Shown in pieces: positions 56,969-64,000 of a stretch of 64,000 bases of DNA (the stretch's first letter is position 1; each line of letters starts with the position of its first letter). The notes under the pieces were generated by a model that made no database searches, had not been told where the DNA came from, and worked only from the letters and a program-made list of their open reading frames with translations. Origin of the DNA: Burkholderiaceae bacterium (GTDB taxonomy: Bacteria > Pseudomonadota > Gammaproteobacteria > Burkholderiales > Burkholderiaceae_C); the NCBI GenBank assembly GCA_023150375.1, contig JAKLLA010000003.1, forward strand, positions 1 through 64,000, read 5' to 3'. The position numbers and the translations under genes are program-made.

Positions 56969-57898
56969 TCACACCCCCCGCAGCGCCCCCGCCAGCAGAC
57001 CCGCCACGCCGACCGCGTTGCTGGCGTGCGGCACGCAGTCGCTGCTCCAGACGCGCCGCACGCCGGCGGCGTGCAGGGCGTCGAGCGCGTCGCCGACGAA
57101 CAGGGCATGCGTCACCGCGACGTCCACGGTGTCGGCGCCGGCGGCGTAGCACAGCCGGGCGGCCTCGATCAGGGTGCGGCCGGTGCTGGCCATGTCGTCG
57201 ATCAGCACCACCGCGCGCGCCGCCAGGGCCAGGTCGGCCGGCAGGGTGACCTGCACGTCACGGTCGCCGCGGCGCTGCTTGACGCACCAGGCATGCTGCA
57301 GCCCGTGCGGCCGGGCCGCCTCGGCCACCCACTGGGCGGACTCCTCGTCCGGGCCGATCAGCAGGGGCGGCAGGCTGTCGTGGGCATGCTGGGCGGCGAT
57401 GAAGTCGCCCAGCAGGCGCGCGGCCGACAGCGACACGCCGCGGCAGGGCGGCGGCAGCACCTCGTCGAGCGAGGCGATGCGGTGCAGGTGGGGGTCGACG
57501 GTGACGATGGCGTCGAAGTGCTGGCCCAGCAGCCGGGCGATGTGGCGCTGGCTGACCGCCTCGCCGGGGGTGAACTCGAGGTCCTGGCGCATGTAGGCCA
57601 GGTAGGGACTGGTCAGCAGCAGGCGCTCGGCGCCCTGGGCCCGGGCGGTGGGCGCGGCGATCAGCAGCTCGACGAGCTTTTCGTTGGGCTGGTGCAGGCT
57701 GCGCAGCAGCACCACGCTGCCCGACAGGCCGGTGGGCAGGGTGAGCTTGAGCTCGCCGTCCGGAAAGCGGTGCCGGGCGATCGGCCGGCAGGGCACGCCC
57801 AGGGCGTCGGCCAGCGCATGGCCCATGCGCCGCTCGTCGTCGAAGGCGAGCACGGCGGTGATCGGCGGCGTGGCGGCGGTGCGGAAGGGATCGGTCAT
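56969..57898 (-). CDS. ribose-phosphate pyrophosphokinase-like protein (PRPP synthetase family)
   Basis: A 309-residue PRPP synthetase homologue. The PRPP-binding loop VVLIDDMASTGRTLIEA, the ribose-5-phosphate region and the divalent-metal motif TVDPHLHRI are present. It deviates from standard Prs (for example VKQRRGDRDVQV at the flexible loop), so it is probably a paralogue and not the essential Prs. It lies 139 bases after the phosphorylase gene in one direction. Together they could link nucleoside/nucleotide phosphorolysis to ribose 1,5-bisphosphate and PRPP metabolism. Confidence 0.85.
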   Translation of the reverse strand: MTDPFRTAATPPITAVLAFDDERRMGHALADALGVPCRPIARHRFPDGELKLTLPTGLSGSVVLLRSLHQPNEKLVELLIAAPTARAQGAERLLLTSPYLAYMRQDLEFTPGEAVSQRHIARLLGQHFDAIVTVDPHLHRIASLDEVLPPPCRGVSLSAARLLGDFIAAQHAHDSLPPLLIGPDEESAQWVAEAARPHGLQHAWCVKQRRGDRDVQVTLPADLALAARAVVLIDDMASTGRTLIEAARLCYAAGADTVDVAVTHALFVGDALDALHAAGVRRVWSSDCVPHASNAVGVAGLLAGALRGV

Positions 57899-58037
57899 CG
57901 TCGACAGCGGGCCAGGCCGCCGGGGCGACTGGCAGGACAACTCGGGCCCGCGCAGTATCCCCCCGCAACGGCCGCCGAAGCTGACAGCGGCCCGGCAGTG
58001 GCCCCCGCGCCGTGCGCTTTCGCCGATTCGGGGGGCC

Positions 58038-59555
58038 TCATTCGCTGCGCAGGCCGTAGCCACTGGCGCGCCCGGCCGCGGCACAGGCAAAGGCAAGATC
58101 GGCCGGGAAGCAGGCATGGATGCGGTACAGCGGCTGGCCGGGCTGCACCGCCTCGCCCAGCTTGACCCGCAGGTCCACCCCGGCGCCGCTGACCTGCGGC
58201 GCGCCGGCCAGCCGGGCGATGCGGGCCAGGTGCAGGTTGTCGATCGCCACCACCCGCCCGGGGGCGTCGGCCAGCACGTCGTAGGTCAGCTCGCCCAGGG
58301 TCGGCGGCACGGCGCGGCGGCCCTGCGCGTCGATGAGGGCCTGCATCTGCGCCAGCGCGCGGCCGGACTCGAGGATGTCGCGGGCGATGCGCCAGCCGTC
58401 GCCGCCGCGCACGTCGGGGTCGAACTCGATGACGCGGCCGGCCAGCCGCAGCGCCTTGTCGCGCAGGTCACTGGGTGCGTCGGGGTCGTTGTGCAGCACC
58501 TGCATCACGTCGCGGGCCTCGAGCACCGGGCCGATGCCGCGGCCGATGGGCTGGCTGCCGTCGGTGATCATCACGTCGAGCTGCAGGTGCAGGCGGTCGG
58601 CCACGTACTCGAAGAGCTTGCGCAGGCGCTGCGCCGCGGGCATCGAGCGGACCTTGGCGGTGGGGCCGACGGGGATGTCGAGCACCAGGTGGGTGGAGCC
58701 GGCGGCGATCTTCTTGCTCAGGATCGAGGCCACCATCTGCCCGGGCGAGTCGATCGCCAGCGGCCGCTCCACCGAGATCAGGATGTCGTCGGCCGGCGAG
58801 AGGTCGGCCGTGCCGCCCCAGGCCAGGCAGCCGTTGGTGTCGCGCACGATCTGCTGCAGCCGCTCGAAGGGCAGCTCCACGTCGGCCAGCACCTCCATCG
58901 TGTCGGCGGTGCCGGCCGGCGAGGTGATGGCGCGCGAGCTGGTCTTGGGGCAGAGCATGCCGTGGGCGGTCACGATGGGCACCACCAGCATCGAGGTGCG
59001 ATTGCCCGGGATGCCGCCGATGCAGTGCTTGTCCACCACCGGGCCGCCGCGCACGGCGTGCTGCCAGTCCAGCCGGCGGCCGGCGGCGATCATCGCGCTG
59101 GTCAGGTGCAGCACCTCGTCGCGGTCGAGGTCGTAGCCGTTGGTGGCGACGACGAAGGCGGCCAGCTCGATCTTCGAGTAGCGCGCCGCCGCGACGTCGC
59201 GGATGATGGCGTGCAGGTCCTCGCGCTCCAGCCGCTCGCCGGCGACCTTGCGGTACAGCGCGGGCAGCGATTCCGGCGGCTCGGCCGGGGCGATGCGCGC
59301 CGGGTGTCCCTCGGCCACATCCAGCCGCGCGAAGGCGTCCTCCGACAGGCCGAGTTCGCAGGCCGAGACGATGCGCGCATCGTCCACCACGTTGAGCACC
59401 GCGCTGATGGTCTGGCCGTTGGCCTTGACCTGCACCTTGGCCAGGGCCTGGAAGCCGGCGGCGCGCACCACGGCACAGTCGCGGTGCAGGTAGGCCACGT
59501 TCTCGCGCCAGGTGTCGATGCCGACGCGGCGGATCTGCAGGTCATGGGCGTCCAT
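58038..59555 (-). CDS. thymidine phosphorylase family protein, archaeal AMP-phosphorylase type
   Basis: A 505-residue member of the putative thymidine phosphorylase/AMP phosphorylase group, about 60 residues longer than E. coli DeoA because of an N-terminal beta domain ([22 protein letters not shown]). The phosphate/nucleoside site is visible in [19 protein letters not shown] and [25 protein letters not shown]. In archaea such enzymes phosphorolyse AMP, CMP and UMP to ribose 1,5-bisphosphate. Here it is followed by a PRPP synthetase-like gene in the same direction. The ATG at 59555 is the start; upstream sequence runs into the rdgC divergent region. Confidence 0.88.
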   Translation of the reverse strand: MDAHDLQIRRVGIDTWRENVAYLHRDCAVVRAAGFQALAKVQVKANGQTISAVLNVVDDARIVSACELGLSEDAFARLDVAEGHPARIAPAEPPESLPALYRKVAGERLEREDLHAIIRDVAAARYSKIELAAFVVATNGYDLDRDEVLHLTSAMIAAGRRLDWQHAVRGGPVVDKHCIGGIPGNRTSMLVVPIVTAHGMLCPKTSSRAITSPAGTADTMEVLADVELPFERLQQIVRDTNGCLAWGGTADLSPADDILISVERPLAIDSPGQMVASILSKKIAAGSTHLVLDIPVGPTAKVRSMPAAQRLRKLFEYVADRLHLQLDVMITDGSQPIGRGIGPVLEARDVMQVLHNDPDAPSDLRDKALRLAGRVIEFDPDVRGGDGWRIARDILESGRALAQMQALIDAQGRRAVPPTLGELTYDVLADAPGRVVAIDNLHLARIARLAGAPQVSGAGVDLRVKLGEAVQPGQPLYRIHACFPADLAFACAAAGRASGYGLRSE

Positions 59556-59627
59556 GCGGCGATTCTGCGCCCGCGGCAGGTCCGCGCCGCCCCCGGCGGT
59601 GGCGCCGCGGCGTGGACAATGCGCCCC

Positions 59628-60620
59628 ATGTTCAAGAACCTGATCGTCTTTCGCATCGCCCCGGAGTGGACGCCGCCGCCGCTGGCGGCGCTGGATGCCG
59701 AGCTGGCCCAGGCCGCCTTCGTGCCCTGCGGCGCCAGCCAGCCGCAGTCGATGGGCTGGGTGCCGCCACGCGGGCAGGCGCATGCCACCTACGTGGAGAG
59801 CGTCGAGGGCGGCCGGCACTGGCTGCTGCGGCTGATGGTGGAGCGCAAGATGCTGCCCGCCTCGGTGGTCAAGCGCCGCGTCGAGGAGATGGCCGCGCAG
59901 ATCGAGCAGACCGCCGGGCGCAAGCCGGGCAAGAAGGAGCGCAGCGAGCTGAAGGACCAGGCCACGCTGGAACTGCTGCCGATGGCCTTCACCCGGCAGT
60001 CGGCGCTGCAGTTCTGGCTGGACCTGGAGCAGCGCCTGCTCTGCGTGGATGCCGGCAGCGCCAAGGCGGCCGACGAGGCGCTCAGCCTGCTGGTGCGCAC
60101 GCTCGACGGGCTGGCGCTGGCGCCGCTGCACACGGCGCTGTCGCCGCAGCAGGTGATGGCCGACTGGCTGGTGAGCGGCGAGCCGCCGGTGGTGTTCAGC
60201 GTGGACCGCGAGTGCGAGCTGAAGTCCGCCGACGAGATGAAGTCGGTGGTGCGCTACGCCCGCCACCCGCTGGACATCGAGGAGGTGCGCGCGCACATCG
60301 CCCAGGGCAAGCGCCCCACCCGGCTGGCGCTGACCTGGAACGGGCGGGTCTCCTTCGTGCTGACCGAGGCCGGCACGGTCAAGAAGCTGGACTTCCTCGA
60401 CGGCGTGTTCGAGAGCCAGGGCGCCGCGCAGGGCGAGGATGAGTTCGACGCCGACGCGGCCATCACCACCGGCGAACTCGGCCGCCTCCTGCCGGACCTG
60501 ATCGACGCCCTGGGCGGCGAGCAGCTGCCCGGCAGCGCCGCGGCCGATCCGGCAGCCCCCCGTTCGGACAGCGCCTCGACCGCGCTGCCGACGCTGGCCG
60601 ACGACGGCCCGCCGTTCTGA
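59628..60620 (+). CDS. rdgC: recombination-associated protein RdgC
   Basis: A 330-residue RdgC, a ring-shaped dsDNA-binding protein that limits RecA access. The N-terminus [14 protein letters not shown], the middle [29 protein letters not shown] and [29 protein letters not shown] match the family closely. The last 40 residues form an Ala/Ser/Asp-rich tail that may be disordered. It is divergent from the phosphorylase gene with 72 bases between. Confidence 0.95.
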   Translation: MFKNLIVFRIAPEWTPPPLAALDAELAQAAFVPCGASQPQSMGWVPPRGQAHATYVESVEGGRHWLLRLMVERKMLPASVVKRRVEEMAAQIEQTAGRKPGKKERSELKDQATLELLPMAFTRQSALQFWLDLEQRLLCVDAGSAKAADEALSLLVRTLDGLALAPLHTALSPQQVMADWLVSGEPPVVFSVDRECELKSADEMKSVVRYARHPLDIEEVRAHIAQGKRPTRLALTWNGRVSFVLTEAGTVKKLDFLDGVFESQGAAQGEDEFDADAAITTGELGRLLPDLIDALGGEQLPGSAAADPAAPRSDSASTALPTLADDGPPF

Positions 60621-60631
60621 GGCGCACCGGA

Positions 60632-60649
60632 GACCCGCCCGGGCGGGTC
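60632..60649. terminator. perfect palindrome between convergent genes
   Basis: GACCCGCCCGGGCGGGTC is an 18-nt perfect palindrome between rdgC and the convergent DUF3108 gene, overlapping the latter's stop. It could form a stem in RNA from either side, but it lacks a loop of normal size and a U-tract. Confidence 0.3.
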
Positions 60650-62072
60650 AGCGCGCGGCCTGCTCCGGCGCGCGCTCGAGGCGCAGGTCGGCCCAGGTGT
60701 CGGCATCCTGGCGGATGAAGATGCGCACCGGCAGCAGCTGCAGGCGCGGCGCGTACCAGATCTCCACGCTCAGGTCGCCGGGGGCGGCGGCGCGGCGCGG
60801 ACGCACGTGGAAGGCCTGCAGCGGGCCCAGCGGGGTGTCCACCGTCTCGAGGGGGCCGACGTCGTAGGCCCAGCGGTCGACCCGGTGCGGCAGCGCCAGT
60901 GCGAAGGCCACCTCCTGGCCGGCTTCGCGCAGCGCCGGCCGGGTGGTGAAGAGGTAGACCATCTGGATGAACTGGCTGGCGGTGTCCTGCACATCGTCCG
61001 GGCGGGGCAGGCGGCGGCCGCGGTCGAGCAGGATGGCGTCGGCCTCGAAGGCGATGCGCGCCTCGCGGCTGCGGCCGATCAGCTGGGTGGTGCGCTGCAG
61101 GTAGCGCTGCGGCGCCAGGCCCTGGGCGGTGATGCGGCCCTCGCTGCTCATGCGCCGGGTGGCCAGCGGCGCCAGCGCCGGGCCGAGCGACACCTCCAGG
61201 TGCACCTGGTAGCGCCAGCCCTCGCGCAGCCACTCCACCTGGGCCTGGCCCGGCACCTCGCCGTGGTACCAGCCGGACAGGCGGTAGCTCAGCCGGGTCG
61301 AGCGCGGCCAGGGCTGCCCGTCGGCCAGCAGGGGCTCGGCGGCAGCCGGGGTCAAGGCCGCCGCGGCCTCGCCCGGCTGCGCGGCCGATGCGGCCGTGGC
61401 CAGCGAAGCGGCCAGTCCGGGCGGCGCGGCAGCCGTCGCGGCCTCGGCGGCGGACGACGCCGCGACCGAGGGGGAGGCGGCGGCCACTGCGTCCGTCGCC
61501 GCGGCCCTTGCTGCCGCGGCGGCACCGCCCGGCGGCACCGCCACGGCGGGGCCCGCCCCACCCGGCCAGGCGGCGGTCGAGGGTGCCGTCGAGAACGCTA
61601 CCGAGGGCGCCACCGAGGACGCGGCCGACTCCGCTGCGGAAGCGGCCGCGGCGGCGGCCAGGGCCGCCTGCACCGCCGCCAGGGCGCGGGCCCGGCGGGC
61701 GGCGCGTTCGGCCGCCAGTGCGGCCGCGTCGAGTGCGCGGGCCTGAGTGGCGCCCGGGCGCGGTGGGGGCGCAGGCGCGGCGGTCGTCGGGGCGGGCGCA
61801 GACGTCGGGGCAGGCCCCACAGGCTCGGCCTGCTGAACGCTGCGGGTGTAGGCGGCCTGGATGCGCGCCATCGGGGCGGCCGCCTGGTCCAGCGGCGCGA
61901 ACAGGTCGGCCAGCGGCCGGCCGAGCAGGCCGTGCAGCCCCAGCGCCGCGAGCAGCGCCACCGGCAGGGCCGGGCGGCGCCAGGGCGAGGCGGCCGGCAG
62001 CGCGCCACGGGGCGGGTCGGGCCGGCGCGCGGGCGCCGGTGGCTCGCTCAGCGCGGCGCGTCGCCCAGCCAT
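60648..62072 (-). CDS. DUF3108 protein with a long Ala-rich linker
   Basis: A 474-residue protein. The N-terminus has one hydrophobic helix (LPVALLAALGLHGLLG, about residues 30-47) that anchors it in the membrane. A long Ala/Pro/Ser-rich, low-complexity linker spans about residues 85-255. The C-terminal 220 residues are a DUF3108 domain (STRLSYRLSGWYHGEVPGQAQVEW, then FIQMVYLFTTRPALREAGQ, and ending VRIFIRQDADTWADLRLE). The architecture suggests a TonB-like reach across the periplasm, but no TonB box or motif is seen. The start at 62072 overlaps the M61 peptidase by 25 bases, so the two are translationally coupled. Confidence 0.78.
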   Translation of the reverse strand: MAGRRAALSEPPAPARRPDPPRGALPAASPWRRPALPVALLAALGLHGLLGRPLADLFAPLDQAAAPMARIQAAYTRSVQQAEPVGPAPTSAPAPTTAAPAPPPRPGATQARALDAAALAAERAARRARALAAVQAALAAAAAASAAESAASSVAPSVAFSTAPSTAAWPGGAGPAVAVPPGGAAAAARAAATDAVAAASPSVAASSAAEAATAAAPPGLAASLATAASAAQPGEAAAALTPAAAEPLLADGQPWPRSTRLSYRLSGWYHGEVPGQAQVEWLREGWRYQVHLEVSLGPALAPLATRRMSSEGRITAQGLAPQRYLQRTTQLIGRSREARIAFEADAILLDRGRRLPRPDDVQDTASQFIQMVYLFTTRPALREAGQEVAFALALPHRVDRWAYDVGPLETVDTPLGPLQAFHVRPRRAAAPGDLSVEIWYAPRLQLLPVRIFIRQDADTWADLRLERAPEQAAR

Positions 62073-63883
62073 GCCTCGCGGCGGCGGCGCTCGGCCGCCC
62101 CCGCCTTGGGCTGTGCGGCCAGGGCGACGGCCCCCTCGGCCGCGCCCGGCCCGGGCGGCAGCGCCAGGGTCAGCACCCGCCGGTCCCGGCTCACCAGCAG
62201 CGGCAGCGCCCGGCTGCCGGCCGGATCGAAGGCGCCGTAGAGCAGCAGGTCGTCGATCTTGGCGAGGCGCCAGCCGTCCAGCGCCAGCAGTTCGTCGCCG
62301 GCGGCCAGGCCGGCGGCTTCGGCCACGCCGCCGTTCATCACCGCCTCGAGCACCGGGCCGCCCGGGCCGTCCTTGCTGCGCGCGCCCAGGCGCTGCGCCA
62401 GCGTCGGCGGCTTGCGGCTCCAGCGCAGGCCCATCGCCTCGAGCAGGCCCTGCAGCGGCAGCTCCTCGGTGCCGTGCACCCAGGCGGCCAGTTCGGCGGC
62501 GAAGTCGCGCCGGCCGACCTCGCGCAGCGCGGCGGCGATGTGGGCCTCGTCGATCGGCCCGCCCTGCCCGGGTGCAGCGCCGGCGGCCTCGCCGCGCGCA
62601 CAGGCCTGGGTCCACAGGCGCTGCATCACCTCGTCGAGCGTGCCGCGCCCGCCCAGGCGCAGCGTCAGGTCCAGCGCCAGGGCCACCAGCGCGCCCTTGG
62701 TGTAGTAGCTCACCGTGGCGTTGGCGCTGTTCTCGTCGGGCCGGTAGTACTTGATCCAGGCGTCGAAGCTGGCCGCCGCCACGGGGTGCCGCAGGCGCCC
62801 CGGGCTGCCCAGCACCTGGTTGAGCGTCCGGGCCAGCAGCTCGAGGTAGCGCGCCTCGTCGATCAGGCCGCAGCGGCGCAGGAAGAGGTCGTCGTAGTAG
62901 CTGGTGAAGCCCTCGAAGAACCAGAGCAGCTCGGTGGGGTTCTCGCGCGAGAGGTCGTAGCGGGCGAACTCCGCCGGGCGCAGCCGCTTGACGTTCCAGG
63001 TGTGGAAGTACTCGTGGCTGATCAGGCCGAGCAGCGTGACGTAGCCGTCGGAAGGCGGGGCCGCGGCGGCCTCGGCAGCGGCACGCCGGGGCAGGTCGCG
63101 CCGCCCGCAGATCAGCGCGGTGCTGTTGCGGTGCTCCAGGCCGCCGTAGCCGTCGTCGGTGGCGGCCAGCATGAAGACGTAGCGGTCGAAGCCGGGGCGC
63201 TCGCTGCCATGCCAGAAGTGCAGCTGCGCCTCGCAGATGCGTCGGGTGTCGGCCAGCAGCCGCTCGCCGTCGAAGCCGGGCGGTGCCCCGGCGACGACGA
63301 ACTCGTGCGGCACGCCGCCGGCCTCGAAGCGGCCGCGCCAGAAGGGGCCGAGCTCGAAGGGATGGTCGATCAGCGCCTCGTAGTCGGGCGCCGTCCAGCC
63401 GGCGCGGTGGCTGCCCGGCAGGCCGGTGGCCACCTCCCAGCCCGCGGGCAGCGCGCCCAGCGTCAGGCGGTGCTCGCCGTCGGCGAAGCCCTCGCAGCGC
63501 AGCAGCAGGCTGCTGCCGTTGAAGAAGCCGCGCTGCGCATCCAGCCAGGCGGTGCGCACCGAGCGGTCGAAGGCGTAGACCTGCCAGCGCAGCTGCAGCG
63601 GCCCGCCGGCCGCACCGGCGCAGTCGACCTGCCAGCTGCACTTGTCCAGCGCCCGCAGCGGGCAGGGCCGGCCGTCCTGGCGGGCCTCCAGGCCGCTCAG
63701 GTGGCGGGCGAACTCGCGCACCAGGTAGCTGCCGGGAATCCAGACCGGCAGGCTCAGGCGCTGCGCCGCGGCCGGCTCGGGCAGGGTCAGCGTGACCTGG
63801 AAGCGGTGCGCGTGCCGGTCGGCCAGCTCGACGTGGTAGTGCGGCACGGCGTGCGTGCGGCGCGAAGCGCGGCGGGTGGCCAT
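62048..63883 (-). CDS. M61-family glycyl aminopeptidase with PDZ domain
   Basis: A 611-residue metallopeptidase. The zinc site HEYFHTWNVKRLRP begins at residue 290, with the conserved glutamate in TELLWFFEGFTSYYDDL completing the gluzincin site. An N-terminal beta domain (YHVELADRHAHRFQVTLTLP) and a C-terminal PDZ domain (about 500-585, GGVAEAAGLAAGDELLALDG) give the full M61 architecture. It would remove N-terminal glycine or alanine. No signal peptide is obvious. It is followed, with overlap, by the DUF3108 gene. Confidence 0.93.
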   Translation of the reverse strand: MATRRASRRTHAVPHYHVELADRHAHRFQVTLTLPEPAAAQRLSLPVWIPGSYLVREFARHLSGLEARQDGRPCPLRALDKCSWQVDCAGAAGGPLQLRWQVYAFDRSVRTAWLDAQRGFFNGSSLLLRCEGFADGEHRLTLGALPAGWEVATGLPGSHRAGWTAPDYEALIDHPFELGPFWRGRFEAGGVPHEFVVAGAPPGFDGERLLADTRRICEAQLHFWHGSERPGFDRYVFMLAATDDGYGGLEHRNSTALICGRRDLPRRAAAEAAAAPPSDGYVTLLGLISHEYFHTWNVKRLRPAEFARYDLSRENPTELLWFFEGFTSYYDDLFLRRCGLIDEARYLELLARTLNQVLGSPGRLRHPVAAASFDAWIKYYRPDENSANATVSYYTKGALVALALDLTLRLGGRGTLDEVMQRLWTQACARGEAAGAAPGQGGPIDEAHIAAALREVGRRDFAAELAAWVHGTEELPLQGLLEAMGLRWSRKPPTLAQRLGARSKDGPGGPVLEAVMNGGVAEAAGLAAGDELLALDGWRLAKIDDLLLYGAFDPAGSRALPLLVSRDRRVLTLALPPGPGAAEGAVALAAQPKAGAAERRRREAWLGDAPR

Positions 63884-63924
63884 CGGCAGTCCTCGCTCGG
63901 ATCGGCAGGCGGGTTCGGCAGGGT

Positions 63925-64000
63925 TCAGATGCGCGCGGCGGCGACGAAGCAGCTCAGCGTCGCCACCACGGTCAGGCGAAAGCGCAGCGTGAGCCAGGCC
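63925..64000 (-). CDS. possible C-terminal end of a membrane protein (partial)
   Basis: From the right edge to a TGA at 63927-63925 the minus strand can encode WLTLRFRLTVVATLSCFVAA and four more residues, a hydrophobic, basic-flanked stretch like the last helix of a membrane protein. It is too short to identify and may be fortuitous. Confidence 0.3.
   Translation of the reverse strand, partial: AWLTLRFRLTVVATLSCFVAAARI

Overview
The window is a stretch of very GC-rich chromosome from a betaproteobacterium, most likely a Burkholderiales member of the Leptothrix/Rubrivivax/Ideonella type. That assignment rests on codon usage, on Burkholderiales-typical families (DUF2917 divergent from a LysR gene, DUF3108, DUF2478, DUF2256 next to photolyases) and on gene style; no rRNA or other marker gene is present. 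I saw no tRNA, rRNA, CRISPR array, prophage or replication origin.

Layout. 0-5.8 kb: a possible insertion-sequence end at the left edge, two glutathione-transferase-like genes, DUF2917 divergent from LysR, a spermidine-synthase-like methyltransferase-fold protein and purB. 5.8-14.3 kb: an AAA/DUF4143 ATPase, pyrF, two tandem peptide-type ABC substrate-binding proteins without permease or ATPase genes, and acetoacetyl-CoA synthetase. 14.3-25.5 kb: thioredoxin 2, flavin reductase, an AmpG-like transporter, an M48 peptidase, a TerC/Alx protein under a clear yybP-ykoY (Mn2+) riboswitch, a class I amidotransferase, a complete glutathione-dependent formaldehyde module (frmR-adhC-fghA) with a recognisable operator, a frameshifted SHOCT-domain gene, a HAD phosphatase and a diguanylate cyclase.

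25.6-33.7 kb is an accessory island unlike the rest. It holds a decayed PIN/Phd toxin-antitoxin (TA) copy, two exported proteins of unknown function, HigBA, a 0.64-kb duplicate of the 3' end of ppdK, fused scraps of DUF2442/DUF4160, an intact Phd-PIN module, a DUF4160-DUF2442 pair, a truncated brnT with an intact brnA, fragments of IS30- and IS5-type transposases around an AT-richer lipoprotein gene, and a complete brnTA. The full ppdK follows at once, so most of the island lies between two direct copies of the ppdK 3' end.

33.7-42.3 kb: ppdK, a GMC oxidoreductase, DUF2478, methylmalonate-semialdehyde dehydrogenase and LysR. 41.7-47.3 kb: a light-response cluster with a MerR regulator divergent from a tightly overlapping run of DUF2256, an iron-sulfur photolyase, an FAD-domain protein whose domain order looks permuted, a second photolyase/cryptochrome and a small two-helix membrane protein. 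47.3-52 kb: a four-gene 2-oxoacid:acceptor oxidoreductase operon whose fourth subunit is fused to a GltD-like flavoprotein; with ppdK this points to flexible pyruvate metabolism. 52-64 kb: housekeeping and conserved genes, including an amidase, a kinase/P-loop fusion, a PRPP synthetase-like gene beside an archaeal-type nucleoside phosphorylase, rdgC, a DUF3108 protein and an M61 peptidase.
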